DNA of 64,000 nt, from contig JACVTC010000037.1 of NCBI GenBank assembly GCA_016946835.1, forward strand, positions 1,318,219 through 1,382,218. Reading direction: 5' to 3'. Under the pieces are notes generated by a model that was not told where the DNA came from, did no database searches, and saw only the letters and a program-made list of their open reading frames with translations. The position numbers and the translations under genes were made by a program. Each line of letters starts with the position of its first letter. Position 1 is the first letter of the stretch. The DNA is from Neocallimastix lanati (nom. inval.). Its lineage: Eukaryota; Neocallimastigomycota; Neocallimastigomycetes; Neocallimastigales; Neocallimastigaceae. Below are positions 10,498 through 23,224 of the stretch, one piece after another.

Positions 10498-12530
10498 GAA
10501 TTATATATATTTTTAATTCCTTATTATTTTTTAATAAAATAAATAATAAAAAAATTCAAATATTATTTATATTATCCTTAATAATTTTTAATTATCACAA
10601 TTATTACTATTCGTCAATATAATATGAATATCATTTTCCATAAACTTTAATTATTATAATTTTTAACATTATTTAGTGCTGAATCTCTAATATATACATT
10701 TTTAGAATTAAAATTTATGTAAAAAAATTATCTACTATTAAAAAAAGTTTGAATAAATAGATAATAAATCAATAAATAAAGAAAGTTATATTACCTCCAA
10801 TCACCATATTTTCAACACCTTCAAATTAAATGTATTTATTTATTTATTTTATTATTCCTTTTTTATTAGATCAATAAATAATTATTTTTAAGTATATAAA
10901 TATTATTATAACTTTGAAGAAGCATCTTTTTTAATAAATAAATTATTTATTATTATTATTATTTATATTATTCATTCTTATTATTTATTATTTATTATTT
11001 ATTATTCATCATTTATTATTTATTATTTATTATTTATTTATTTATTTATTTATTATTTATTATTGTTATTAAAATTATAATTATAATATTACTTAATATT
11101 ATTAATCATCACAAACAAGAAGTACAAATTAAAAAAATGATGTTGTGAATCAATAAATTTTTGCAATATTAAATTAAGGTTCTTAAATTAAAAAAGCTTA
11201 AATTAATAAATTTTAAACTTTAATAATTTATGTTTTAATACTTTTTATTCAAAAAAAAAATAAATAATAAAGTTCAAGATAGAAATATAATTAAAGCGGA
11301 TAATAAATCAATAAATTAATAAAAAGGATATACTATTATTATATAAATCTTTATATTATTGGCTAAAATGGAATATATATTATATTAAAAAAAAAAAAAA
11401 ATTTTTTTTTAATTATCAAAAAACTGGAAAAGTTTATAAATAAATAATAGATTTATTTATATTAATTAACAAAATTTGAAATTGAAAATTTAATGAATTT
11501 CTAATCATTAATTTTTTTTTTTTTTTTTAATTTTTAAAATTTTAAAATTTTAAATCTTTAAATTTTAATTCATTGTTTTATTCATATTTAATGATTTGGT
11601 GATACTATATAAAACTTTGGAATATTAAACCATTGTACAAATCTTTGAACAATGATCGACGATTAAAAAAGGAAAAAAAAATTTTGTATATAATTTTGTG
11701 AAGAAATACAAAAAAATATGAAACAGTCAAATAATAATAATCTAATAATACTGATGATTTTCGCTTATGTCATAAATTCAATATGCATTTGTAATCAGAA
11801 ATAACAAAAGAAATTTATACATACATTGGTATTATAGAATATACTATTAAACAAATAGTTATTATTAAGTAAATAATAGATAATCTAAGGACAAACTATA
11901 ACTTTATTTCACTTCATAATTGTCAACATAATGTTCCTAAAATCTTTGCTTTTTATTCAAGTATCTCCCAATTAAGGATTTCATTAGATTTAGAATAAAA
12001 TTAAAATATAAAATTTGATATATAAATAAACATATCAATAAATAAATAAATAAATATATCAATATATCAATAAATAAATAAATATATCAATATATCAATA
12101 AATAAATATATCAATAAATAAATATATCAATAAATAAATATATCAATAAATAAATATATCAATAAATAAATATATAAATAAATAAATATATAAATAAATA
12201 AATGTAAATAAATAAATATATAAATAAATAAATGTATCAATAAATTCATAAGTTAATCATTCAATCAATCAATTAATAAATAAATAAATGAATAATTAAA
12301 TAAAATGTTATTTAATAATTATTAAATCTTTAACAAATAAAGTTAAATTATATTATTTCGTATATTGTAATCATTTAATTTTAAATTATTTAAAACCTCT
12401 ATAGATTATATAAAATTAAGTATAAATAAATAAATAAACAAATAAATAAATAAACAAATAAATAAATAAATAAATAAATATATATATATATATATAAAGA
12501 TTAAGAATAGAAAATCAAAATGGAAGTTTT
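10287..12530. other. Non-coding AT-rich spacer with microsatellites
   Basis: No gene was found. ATTT/ATT runs lie at 10930-11060. An interrupted AAAT array, partly in units of AATATATCAATAA, lies at 12010-12240. An AAAT/AAAC array followed by a TA run lies at 12420-12495. The slightly richer part at about 11600-11990 has short open fragments but no recognisable protein. Confidence 0.55.
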
Positions 12531-12819
12531 AATTAATAATAATTTTGTATGACAGAACTCTGATTATCATTTTCATTTAATCATTACTCTGTTATTTATT
12601 ACAATATTATTTTCAGGTCTTCTATTATCAATTAATTTAGATTCATAGTTTTGTATTTTTTAATTAAAAATATTTATTTCATCATTTTTTCTTAATTTCT
12701 TTTTTTTTTTTTTTGTATATCGATGTATTGTGACTACATTAATATTTTCATTTCTTGAGAGGGGCTTAATAATGGTACACACCGGAAGTAAAAAAAAAAA
12801 AAAAAAAAAAATTTTTTTT

Positions 12820-13026
12820 TTCTATTTAAATTCTTGAACTATTCCTTTCTTAATCATTTTAAGATAAAGATTATTTTTGTTTTATTGCATATATCAATTT
12901 ATAAAGAGAAAAAAAAATATTTTTTTATTAAAATAAATAATTTAAAAGTATTGAAAGATTTTGATGCATCAATTGTTATATGTTCATTACTGTAATAATA
13001 ATTCTAATTTCTATAATTTTTAATAT

Positions 13027-13075
<49 letters not shown>

Positions 13076-13545
13076 TATTCTAAAGTTTTAAAGAATTGGT
13101 CTTTATTATTATGTTTCACATCTAATTTTCCATTAATTATGTAAGATCGGAATTAATTTTTAATAAATATATTTATATTATTATATTTTACTTCATTGTA
13201 AACCAATTTATTTTTTGTAAACTCTAAAGCTCTTTTATAGAGCAAAATATAGTATATAATATTTATATTAAGAAATATTTCTTCTGCTTCATTAGATATA
13301 CCATTTTCGAAATTAAGTTGAAATTTATTGGAGTAATTATTGTATTACTGTTATTAGCTTTTTTTTTTTTTTTTTATTTCTTTAAATAATATTTCATAAG
13401 TAGTATAAAAACCATTTAAATCTTTAATATAAGTTCTAGTAATGAACACTTGATAACTAAATTTAGGTGTAATATAAAAAGTGCCATCTGTAAATTTATT
13501 TTCATTATATTTCATAAATAATTTTGCTTGGAATGGGGATTAGAA
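12820..13545 (-). pseudogene. Decayed MULE-type transposase
   Basis: Read on the minus strand from about 13545, a frame gives SPFQAKLF followed by FTDGTFYITPKFSYQVFIT. This matches the DGTF region (first catalytic Asp) of Mutator-like transposases and the second copy in this window at 41-42.4 kb, whose equivalent is DGTFYAAPKFSYQLFIT. Further down, KRALEFTKNKLVYNEVKYNN matches that copy's KRSLEKQKNILCYHEVKNNN. Nucleotide similarity continues to about 12820 (TTTATAAATTGATATA, CTTAAAATGATTAAGAAAGG). Frameshifts, a poly(A) expansion and stops make it inactive. The N-terminal zinc-binding part was not found. Confidence 0.8.
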
Positions 13546-13744
13546 TAATTACTTAATATTTATATTTATTTATATACATGTATATATTTCTTTTTTATTA
13601 TTAATTATAAAGCGTTTTTATGAAAATTTTGCAATTTTTATATATTAAAAAATTAAATATTTAAATAATTATTTATCAATTATTTATAATTATTTTTATT
13701 TATTTTTATTATATAAATAATAAATATAATTGAGAGTAAATGTA

Positions 13745-13800
13745 TCTTTATTTGAAATGTGGCGTATTAAATAAGCAGTTTAAATAAGGTGACTTAAATT
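13745..13800. repeat. MULE/MITE terminal-repeat-like fragment
   Basis: GAAATGTGGCGTATTAAATA and the following GTGACTTAAATTATAATAAA resemble the left terminal region of the element at 46.46 kb (GCGGCGTATTTTAATAAATC, GTGGCTTAAAGTATATTTGA). Subterminal TTTAATATTTT repeats follow in both. It is probably the remaining end of the element whose transposase relic lies at 12.8-13.5 kb. The partner end was not identified. Confidence 0.5.
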
Positions 13801-14213
13801 ATAATAAATAAACAATAATTTAATATTTTATTAAATTTTAATATATATTTAGTATTTTATCAAATTTTTAGGGAATATTTTAATATTTTCTGTTTAAATA
13901 ATAATAAAATACAATTTAATAATATATTTAATTTTTATAATACATTTAATTTTTAAAAATAATTTTTCTTATATTCTATTTGATTAACCAATTTTTAATT
14001 TTTTTTTAATTTTTTTTTTATAATTTATTATTTTTATTATATATTTTTTTATTGTTTATCTATTTTATTTATTGTTTATTTCTATTTATTTATTTAATTC
14101 ATTTTTTTTAATATTAACAATTATAAATAAAGTGTTTATGAGAAAATATTTTTAATATTTATAAAAAAAAAAAAAAAATAAACTCATTTATATTTATTTC
14201 TAGTTTTATTTAC

Positions 14214-14891
14214 TTGAATATGTTGTATTTCGGAAAGTGGCTTATAAATAAATATTTAATTCGTAATTTAACTACCCACATTTTTTAAATAATTGTTTAT
14301 AAATAAAAAGGTTAAGTGCATTTCACAATGTGGCTTATATATACTATAAAATAAAGCCATACATTTTTAAGATATTCTATACATTTTTAAGATATTCTAA
14401 CTTTCTAACACTTTTCTTAAATCAGAGAAATATTGTATTTTTATGTTATTTGACAATAATTAACTATTTAATTGATTGCTCTTGTGACTAAAATAAACTA
14501 TTCAATGAGTTTTTATGGAAAGTATTATAAATATCAATGATTATTATTTAAGGAAATATTTAATAACTATATAAAGATATATATATAAAATAAGAAGAAT
14601 AGAATTAAAACATTGATTTATGTTATAATTTTATTATTTCTTATTTATAAGTATAATTAATATTTAGAAATCAAGCCATTTATTAAGAACATTATAACAT
14701 CATTAGATTTATATTTATGACATTAATTTATGGTTGAATAATAAAATTTATATTAATTAATATTTGAATATATTTTATATATAAATCTGACAATAATTTT
14801 ATTTATTTATATTAAAAAATTTATGGCATTAAATTACAATAATATAAACGCTACAAGGCGAAATGACTTTTCCGAAATATAACATATTCAA
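14214..14891. mobile_element. MITE-like element with 23-bp terminal inverted repeats, 678 bp
   Basis: The left end, 14214-14236, starts TTGAATATGTTGTATTTCGG. The right end, 14869-14891, is its reverse complement with one mismatch in 23. There is no coding sequence. A 36-bp stretch near the right end (ATGGCATTAAATTACAATAA onward, 14823-14856) is nearly identical to 47440-47470 in the larger MITE-like element, which ties the two together. A target duplication was not obvious. Confidence 0.7.
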
Positions 14892-15446
14892 ATTTTTATA
14901 TGGAGTTTTATTTTATTGTTCTTAATAATTCAGTGAAATGAATTATAAATTAAAATAATAAATCACAACAGATTTTAATTCGTACATATTTTTATTAAAA
15001 TAAATATTTTTCATTTAATTATATATGTACCTCTAAAATAATCATGTGGATAAATTAATTTTATTATAACAATTATTTTTTTTAAAGATAATCTCATAAA
15101 AGTTCAATAGTAAATTTATTATTATTTATTATTATTTTTCATGTATTTTTATATTTTTACTTTAAGAATTCTTATGTATATATATATATATTTTTTTTAT
15201 CTTATTATAGTATATTTATTTTTATTTTTCCTTTTTTTTTTTTTTTTTACTATTCCAATATAATATAATGTTTAATAATATATTTTGTATAACATAAATA
15301 CATTTAATTTTACAAATTTATAAATAATAAAAGTTTATAAAATATATCCCATAATATTTCAAATTAATCCTATTAAATTATAAATTCAATTTAATTATAA
15401 TACTAACCATATCTGTAAAATTTCACTTTCAATTATCATTTTATTT

Positions 15447-15480
<34 letters not shown>

Positions 15481-15915
15481 AATAGTAAACATTATAAATT
15501 ATAATATTTAATTATATAATTGGTCTTCCATTAAAACCGATAATTAATAAGTATAATAAAATTTTCTAATAATTTCTCATACTAATGCTTAAATGCATAA
15601 TCATTACAATTAAAAATTGGAAACAGATAACAAAAAATTTACAAAAAATTTTCATTTACAAAAATAAATCATCTAAAAGATTTTTATATATTAGTATATT
15701 ATCTTTCACAAAGTAATACAAATTAATTATTTCCCATTGCATCTATTAATAATAAAAAAATACCCAAGTTATATAATTATTTGGTAGCTATTGTATATAC
15801 TATGGAGTACTGTTTTTTTTTTTTTTTTTTTTATTAATTTTTTTTTTAAATGAATAATAATTTTTTTTTCAAAGCTTTTTAAAACCATACTAATATATTT
15901 TAATTAAGGAGTATA

Positions 15916-15950
<35 letters not shown>

Positions 15951-17027
15951 ATATATAAAAAATATTTATAATTAATATATATATTCATATTTTTTATTAT
16001 CATTTTATATATATAAAAACAGTGGTATTAATTTAATAATTTATCATAATTTATGGAATATTATACTGTTTTTTGTAATAAGCAATGTAAAATAAATAAA
16101 AATTTATAATAACATAAATGCTTTCTAAAATTATTATAATTATTAGAATCTACTAAAATTGAAATAAATTATAAACAGATAAAAATATATGTGATATCTG
16201 TGTTTTTAATAATACAAATATTTATATATAAATTAGAATTTCAAATTTATTAGGTAGTTAATATAAATTATTTTAGTACTGTGATAGAAATTTACCAAGA
16301 AACTCAATACTATAGTATTACTATGAAAAATATTACTCTGTGTATAATTCAAGAAAATACTATAAAAATAACTTTATACATAATATATCAATTTTTTCTA
16401 AAATATGTCAATTAAAATATGGTTAAACGTTGCACTTATCATTGAATATTAGTATTAATATTGGAAAAATGTTAGTATAATAAAATATTTAAAATAATGG
16501 TCAATGAATCTGAAAAAAAAGATTCCGATTATGATAAATGAATATACATAATTATATAATACATTTATAACATATAGATAATACTCTTTTTTACCTACTA
16601 TACATAAATATTAAACATTGTAAATTCTAATTTTAATTGTTATTATAAACCTCATATTGTATATTTATATATATATTTATTTAAATATTTATTATTAATA
16701 TATACAAAAGTATTTAATATTAAAAAATAAATATGGAAATAAAAAAAATAAATATGGAAATAAAAAAAAAAAAAATAATACGAATATTTTATTAATATAT
16801 ATATATATATTTGTTGCCAATTTACAATTATATTAATTTTGTACATTTTTAATATAGTTATTAATTGGGTTAAATAGAAAATTTCCATGAAATTTAAACT
16901 GAAAAAGATAATATTCTATTGTTTTTAATATATTTTTATATATTAATTTAAATAGTTACTTAAATATTTTTATATTAATAAAAAATTTATTTTCCACTTT
17001 ATATTACAATAATAATAATAAATATTA

Positions 17028-17124
<97 letters not shown>

Positions 17125-17994
17125 GTGATATTAATAATAATAATAATATAATATTAATTATATTACTATAAGAATTCCTTAAAGGAGGATTTATTATATA
17201 AATTTATTAAATATAAAAATTTTGTAATATTTAACTAAACAATTATTTAATTAATCAATTAATAATTAATTAAAATATTATTTAGAATAAAAATATTGAC
17301 AATATATTTCTTTTATTTTTATTATTTTATTTTATTTTTTTATTTTTTTTTAATTATTGTCTAATTTTAAGGTGAATAAATATTAAATATAAATTTATTA
17401 TTTAAATAAATTGATTATATATATATTTTATGAAGTGTTTATCATAAATCCAGGATAATATTTATAATTATAATTATGGATATTATCAAAATGCTATTTT
17501 AATTTAATATTAATTTTGGAGAATTTTTATTTTGGTATAAATTAATATTATCAAAAATAAATATTTCCTTTTTTCAAAATTTAATTTAATCTAATAATTA
17601 AAAGTCCTTAGAAAATATTGATGGCTTTCTTAACTTTTATTAATAAAAAATTTTCAAATCAATTATTTACTTTTATAAAAATAGTTTATTCTAAAAATTG
17701 TTTTATTACCACTTCTATTAATATTTTTTCATAAAAAAAATAATAATAATGATAATGATAATAATAATAATGAATATATTTATATATAATTTTGAGGTTA
17801 TATATTTTTATATATTTAATAATTAAAATTTACAAAATAATAATTTTTTATATAAAATATGAAATATATAATTGTCTTTTTTGTGATTAGATTATTTTTT
17901 TTTGTCTTACATTTTTTTCCGTTATATATGTATATTTAAAAATTAAATAATTTGGAAATATTTTTCATAACCCATTATTAATAATACTGTTGTA

Positions 17995-18025
<31 letters not shown>

Positions 18026-18487
18026 TTTTTTTTTTTTTTTTTTTTTTTTGTATTGTATATATTTATATATTTGTGTATTTGTTTTTTTATTAATTATTTA
18101 AAAATATATTATTTTTTTTTTTAAATTAAAAAATTTAATTTAAAATATATTAAATATTATAAAAAATAATATAATATTTATAAAATATATAATTTTTTAT
18201 TGTTCTAATTAATTATTAACTTTTTCATTATAATTATAAATTTATTGTTAAAAGTTATAATATTAATACATTCTATTAAATTTGTTTAGTTTGTTTAAAA
18301 GAAAAATATATTACAAATATATATTATTATAATATTTAATAATTATTTAAAATATATTATATTAAAAAATATGAAAAAAAAGTATATAAGAAACCATTTT
18401 TTTTTTTTTTTTTTTTTTTTTTTGTAATAAATTTTAATCAGATATAATTTAAAAAAAGAATTAAAAAACAAATTAAAATTAATAAAA
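14892..18487. other. Non-coding AT-rich spacer upstream of hexokinase
   Basis: No supported gene. It contains TA runs (15912-15938), long T tracts, the AAT array listed separately and an ATT run (about 17998-18025). A 78-codon frame at 16652-16888 is TA-repeat derived. The last few hundred bases should hold the hexokinase promoter; a 25-nt T tract at about 18399-18423 ends some 65 bp before its ATG. Confidence 0.55.
17024..17150. repeat. (AAT)n microsatellite, over 30 units
   Basis: A near-perfect AAT array. It becomes interrupted (AATAGTGATATTAAT) after about 17123. Confidence 0.95.
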
Positions 18488-19151
18488 ATGTTTTCTGAAT
18501 TTAAATCTACTATCGTAAAACCAACTAGAAAATATACCTACAGAGAAATTGATGAATATGAAGTCCTTAAATCTCTTGAAGATATATTTACAATTTATCC
18601 ACAAGTACATATATTTTACATATATATATATATTTTAATAATACTAAATTTAAAATATTTCATATAAATCAAATTATATTTGAGTTTAAAAAAGGAAAAA
18701 AAATTTTTTACAATGAATATTAATTTAAATAATAATATAATAATTTTTTTTTTTAAAAAAAAAAAATAAAAAATTTTGAATTTTCAAAATAATTATAGGA
18801 TCTTCGTAATATTTGCAAGCACTTTGTTAGTGAATTAACATTAGGTCTTCAAGAAGATGGTCATACAATTAAGATGCTTCCTTCCTATGTCACTCGTAGA
18901 CCAACTGGTAAGGAAACCGGTTCTTACCTTGCTTTAGATCTTGGAGGTAAATAAATAATATAAAATTCTTTTTATTAAATTTTTATAATAACGTAAAAAT
19001 AAAGAAAAAAAAAACAAATAATTATTAATATTAAGTTAATAGAAAAAAAAATATATTTAATTATTAAAGATAATAATAATAATAAATGAATTTATTAATA
19101 ATAATATTCTATATAATAATATTCTATATATATTAAATATTTCAATTTCAC

Positions 19152-19182
<31 letters not shown>

Positions 19183-20310
19183 GGTACAAATTTCCGTGTT
19201 TGTGAAATTTATCTTGAAGGTGATTCTAAAGTTCGTCTTACTCAAAAGAAATTTACTATTCCAGAAGATGTAAAATTAGGAACATCAGAAGATCTTTTTA
19301 ATTTCCTTGCTGATTCTATTCAAATTTTTATTACTGAAAATAAAATTCCAACTGAAAATGAAATACCACTTGGTTTCACTTTCTCCTTCCCAACTCAACA
19401 AACTGCTATTGATAAGGGTTATTTAATTGCTTGGACTAAAGGTTTCGATTGTGATGGTACTGTTAATCAAGATGTGGTTGCTTTATTAAATGAAGCTTTA
19501 GCCAGAAAGAATATTAAGGTTCATGTCTCCGCTATTGTAAATGATACTGTTGGTACTTTAATGTCTCATGCATATACTGATCCAAATACCTGTGTTGGGG
19601 TCATTCTTGGTACTGGTTCTAACGCAGCTTATGTTGAAAAAATTGATGCCATTCCAAAATGGAAGGGAGGTCCAGTTGAATCTGGTGAAATGATCATTAA
19701 TTGTGAATGGGGAGCCTTTGATGATGAAAGAGTTGTCCTTCCCTTCAACAAATATGATAAAATTGTTGATGATGAATCCACCAATAAGGGTCAACAAACT
19801 TTTGAAAAAATGATTTCTGGTTTATATCTTGGTGAAATTGTTCGTCAAGTTATTGTTGATTTAATTAAACGTCGTATTTTATTCGGTGGTGTTTCCTCTC
19901 CAGAAATTGAAACTCCTTACAAATTTGTTACAGCCTATATGTCTAGAATTGAAAGAGATCATACCTCTGATCTTTTAGATACCAAAATGATTTTACAAGA
20001 ACTTCTTAATATTCCTTATCCAGCTCCACGTGATCGTCGTATTGTTCGTCGTATTTGTGAATTAGTAGCAATTCGTGCTGCTCGTCTTGCCGCTGTTGGT
20101 ATTGCCGGTGTAGTTACTAAAATGAATCGTGTTAATGATGGTTGTACTATTGCTATTGATGGTTCAGTCTATGAACATTATCCACACTTTGGTAATAGAA
20201 TGAAAGATGCTATTCACGAACTTATTGGTATGTTTGATGAAAACCTTAATATTGTTCTTAGTAAGGATGGAAGTAGTATTGGTGCTGGTGTTATCGCTGC
20301 TCTTAATTAA
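18488..20310 (+). CDS. Hexokinase, three exons, 463 aa
   Basis: Hexokinase phosphorylates glucose and other hexoses with ATP at the start of glycolysis in the cytosol. Three exons are inferred: 18488-18604, 18799-18946 and 19184-20310 (1392 nt with stop). Introns of 194 and 237 nt start GTACAT and GTAAAT and end TATAG and AAAAG. Splicing rebuilds the phosphate-1 loop LDLGGTNFRV (about residues 85-94), which intron 2 splits. Other landmarks are LGFTFSFPTQQ (151-161, sugar-binding Ser156), SAIVNDTVGTLM with catalytic Asp209, the GTGSNAAY loop, INCEWGAFDD in the sugar site, and DGSVYEHYPHF with GSSIGAGVIAAL at the C-terminus. The length is typical of fungal hexokinases, and no signal peptide is seen. 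The N-terminus (MFSEFKSTIVK) is short. Its base composition is much richer in G+C than the surroundings, with C-ending codons, as expected for a well-expressed gene. Confidence 0.96.
18605..18798 (+). other. Hexokinase intron 1
   Basis: The intron starts GTACAT and ends AATTATAG, phase 0, after codon 39. Confidence 0.8.
18947..19183 (+). other. Hexokinase intron 2
   Basis: The intron starts GTAAAT and ends in a poly(A) tract plus AG, phase 1. It splits a Gly codon of the LDLGGTNFRV motif, which fixes both splice sites firmly. Confidence 0.92.
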
Positions 20311-20344
20311 AAAATTTTTTTATTATTAAATGATAAAAAATAAA

Positions 20345-20382
<38 letters not shown>

Positions 20383-20399
20383 TTTTTTAAAAAAAATAC

Positions 20400-21060
20400 T
20401 GTTTAATACTATATATTACATAAACATAAATTATTATATTAAGAAAAAAAAGGTTAAAATTTTCTATTTAAGTCACTAAAATGATTAATTTAAGGGTACA
20501 TTATTAGAAATTAAATAAAATATTATGATTAAAAAGTTTTTAACAAGAACAATGTATTAATAGTTTAATATATATAAACATGATTATTACTGTCAAAAAA
20601 ATAAAAACATATAAATAATTAATTTTAATAGTAATAAATTATAAATATATAATAATATATATATAATAAATGATATTAATAAGAAAAATAAATAAAAATT
20701 AAAAATTATGTAAAATGTTGATTATTTTTAAATAAATAAATATATAAATAAATATATAAATAAATATATAAATAAATATATAAATAAATAAATAAATAAT
20801 AATTAAAAAAAAAAAAAAAATTTAAAATGTAGTATAATATATAAATATGATTAATGCTGTCAAAAAAATATAAAAATATAAATAAATATTTAATTTTAAT
20901 AGTAATAATTTTTAAATATATAAGTTTATAAATATATTATAAAATGTAATAAAATATAATAAAATATATTTAAATTTATTTTATAAGTGATATTATTAAG
21001 AAAAATTTAATGAGAATTAAAAATTGTAAAAGAAGTTGATTACTATTTTTAAGTAAAAAA
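20400..21060. repeat. Degenerate interspersed repeat unit (two adjacent copies)
   Basis: Landmarks shared with the copies at 24.86-26.64 kb are AAAATGATTAATTTAAGGGT (about 20479), TTTTTAACAAGAACAATGTA (about 20536), ATGATTATTACTGTCAAAAA (about 20580; variant ATGATTAATGCTGTCAAAAA at about 20848) and TTTTAATAGTAATAATTTTT. There is no coding potential. The order of the landmarks is kept, so this is a real repeat family and not shared AT bias. Confidence 0.75.
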
Positions 21061-21189
21061 TAGATAATAAATAATATTTTAAAATACAACATTTTACTAT
21101 ATATTTTCTAGACATGTAATATTATAATTTAAAAAAAAAAAAAAAAAATTAAAATCTTTATATTATAATACTTAGATTAGAATATCTCC

Positions 21190-22290
21190 AATTCAATTTA
21201 GGGTTTTCGTGGATTATACGTTTACGCTGTGGCTATAAATACAATACTTACAATACTACTAATTGCCATTAGAATGGGTAGAATTTCAGAAGATTGTACC
21301 AAGACTTGCCCCCGTTGTGGCGAAGGTAATCAATCTTTTGAGCATTGGATTTTTAAATGTAATGCTATTGCCTAATTTAGGTGGAATTCTTTAAATGTCA
21401 TCGATGATCTCTATATTTTGTTCGTTAGGAACAATCCTTTGTTATTAGTAAAGCAATTTATTACTCTCCTTTACTTGGTTCAAATAAATCTAGAACGGCC
21501 AGAATTCAAACATTAATTAATACTGGTCTATTTTGGTGTATCGGCTCCTTCTCTAAAAATGGTAAAACAAGTTCAGAAAAAAATGACTATATTAGACATA
21601 ATTCTACTATGAGTACTTATGCTTTATCTCGAGATCTAAGCATTCCTCCTATTGCTGGTGTCTGCACAACCTTACAGATTAAACCATTAGCAAAATGGAG
21701 TAATTCAAACTATATTATAAAGTGTATTATCTTCCCTATCTAAAAAAAAAAAATTAAAATCTTAATATTAAAATCATTAAAATTAAAATGTATTCAGAAA
21801 TCATTTTTATTTAATATAATTTGATTTATAATCCTTTTTTTTAAAATTATATCTGATTAATATTTATTACTGGGGAACGGGAAACATTTAAGTGAACAAC
21901 TCTTAAACAGTTCGCAAGGGTCAACTGTTCCTTATCTTGTGAGACTTGCCCATCATCATGCTAAAACAATATCTATCATCAGAAGTTCTCTTGAGTTACT
22001 TTTTGATCGGTTTAGTAAGAAAATATTCAGTACCAAGAGTACGGACGTCGTACCAATATGGCTATTAGTAGTCCTATTATATATATATTTCAAACACCGA
22101 TACTAACAATCTTGTTTCGCTCACAGAATCTATAGAGGAGAGAAATTCTCTAAATGAGAATCTTTCCATATTTTTCAGAAGGAGAGTTTAATGGACACCA
22201 CACTATCTATTTTTAAAGATATTATTTCTTTGTTTTATTACTTTAGATTTAAATGGTGATCATGTTACTACATATAGTATACATCACATC
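21190..22290 (+). pseudogene. Relic of a non-LTR (LINE-like) reverse transcriptase C-terminal region
   Basis: This is a G+C-richer island with plus-strand coding in drifting frames. One frame gives IRMGRISEDCTKTCPRCGEG followed by NQSFEHWIFKC, the Cys-Cys-His-Cys motif that follows the reverse transcriptase in many LINE ORF2 proteins. After a frameshift, SPLLGSNKSRTARIQTLINT, LFWCIGSFSKNGKTSSEKND and STYALSRDLSIPPIAGVC read for about 100 codons. After an AT-rich gap, GSTVPYLVRLAHHHAKTISI and VSLTESIEERNSLNENLSIF continue in other frames to about 22210. The palm motifs of a reverse transcriptase were not found, so the retained part is downstream of the catalytic core. LINE assignment rests mainly on the zinc-knuckle-like motif. 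Confidence 0.65.
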
Positions 22291-22351
22291 GAAATTTTTT
22301 TTTTAAGTTTTGAACTTATTTTTATTCTTTACATTAAATTTTCTATTAATA

Positions 22352-22404
<53 letters not shown>

Positions 22405-23210
22405 ATTATTTTTTATTTCACTTAATCCTTTACATATATTTTATTTTTTTCTTTGAATTATTTAATGTATTTTTTTTTAAAATGTAATAATATATAAAAA
22501 TATAATTATCTATTTTAATAATGTACTGGAAATGTATTCTCTTCATAGTCTAAAAACAAGCAAAAAAAAAAATAAATAAATTATGGGTATAAATGTAAAA
22601 AAAAAAAAAAAAAAAAAAAAATAAATTATGGGTATATTATTATATGTAAAAAAAAAAAAAAATTAATATGAATAAATTTTAATAAAGAACAATATATTAT
22701 ATTAATAGTTAGGGAGAGTTTAGTGAAATCCCCACTATTTCATTTACAGTAGTTATTTCTTTGTTTTATTTTATTAAATATTTTTAGTAGAAATGATTTA
22801 GATATATATGATCTAACCCTAACCCATAATACTATAATTCCTTTAAAATTTTCTCTATATTTTCAATGTATTACGTTATATTTCTTTTTTTATTAAAATT
22901 TATTTTAACTTTTTTATAACATACATTATTTTTATATATATATATTTTTTATCTTAATATATTTATAATGTATTTTTAATTTACAATGTATACAATATAT
23001 TTATATTTTTAATAATTAATAAAAAAATAGCTATTGAAATGTATTTACTTTCTCATCTAAAAAAAAAAAAAAAATTATTATCTAAATTATAAATGTAATT
23101 ATTACACCAAAAATATGAAAATATAAATAATAAATCTTTTAATAATAACAGTTTATAAATTTAGAAAATAAAAAAAAAATAATAAAATTCAATAAAATAT
23201 AATAAGATAT
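22291..23210. other. AT-rich spacer with long T and A tracts
   Basis: No gene. It includes a T tract of about 40 (22357-22396) and two copies of AAATAAATTATGGGTATA-like sequence next to A tracts (about 22573 and 22622), apparently a local duplication. A fragment of the interspersed unit (AAAGAACAATATATTATATTAATAGTTA) lies near 22684-22711. Confidence 0.5.
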
Positions 23211-23224
23211 AAAATTGGTAAAGT

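Noticed and set aside
16652-16888. 78-codon minus-strand ORF
   Set aside because: It is composed of Ile/Tyr/Phe from AT repeats; nothing supports it.
19057-19245. 62-codon minus-strand ORF over the hexokinase intron 2/exon 3 boundary
   Set aside because: It is a shadow of exon 3 plus a poly-Phe run from the intron.
22809-22828. Interstitial telomere-like CTAACCCTAACCC
   Set aside because: Only two repeat units; too short to infer a telomere fusion.
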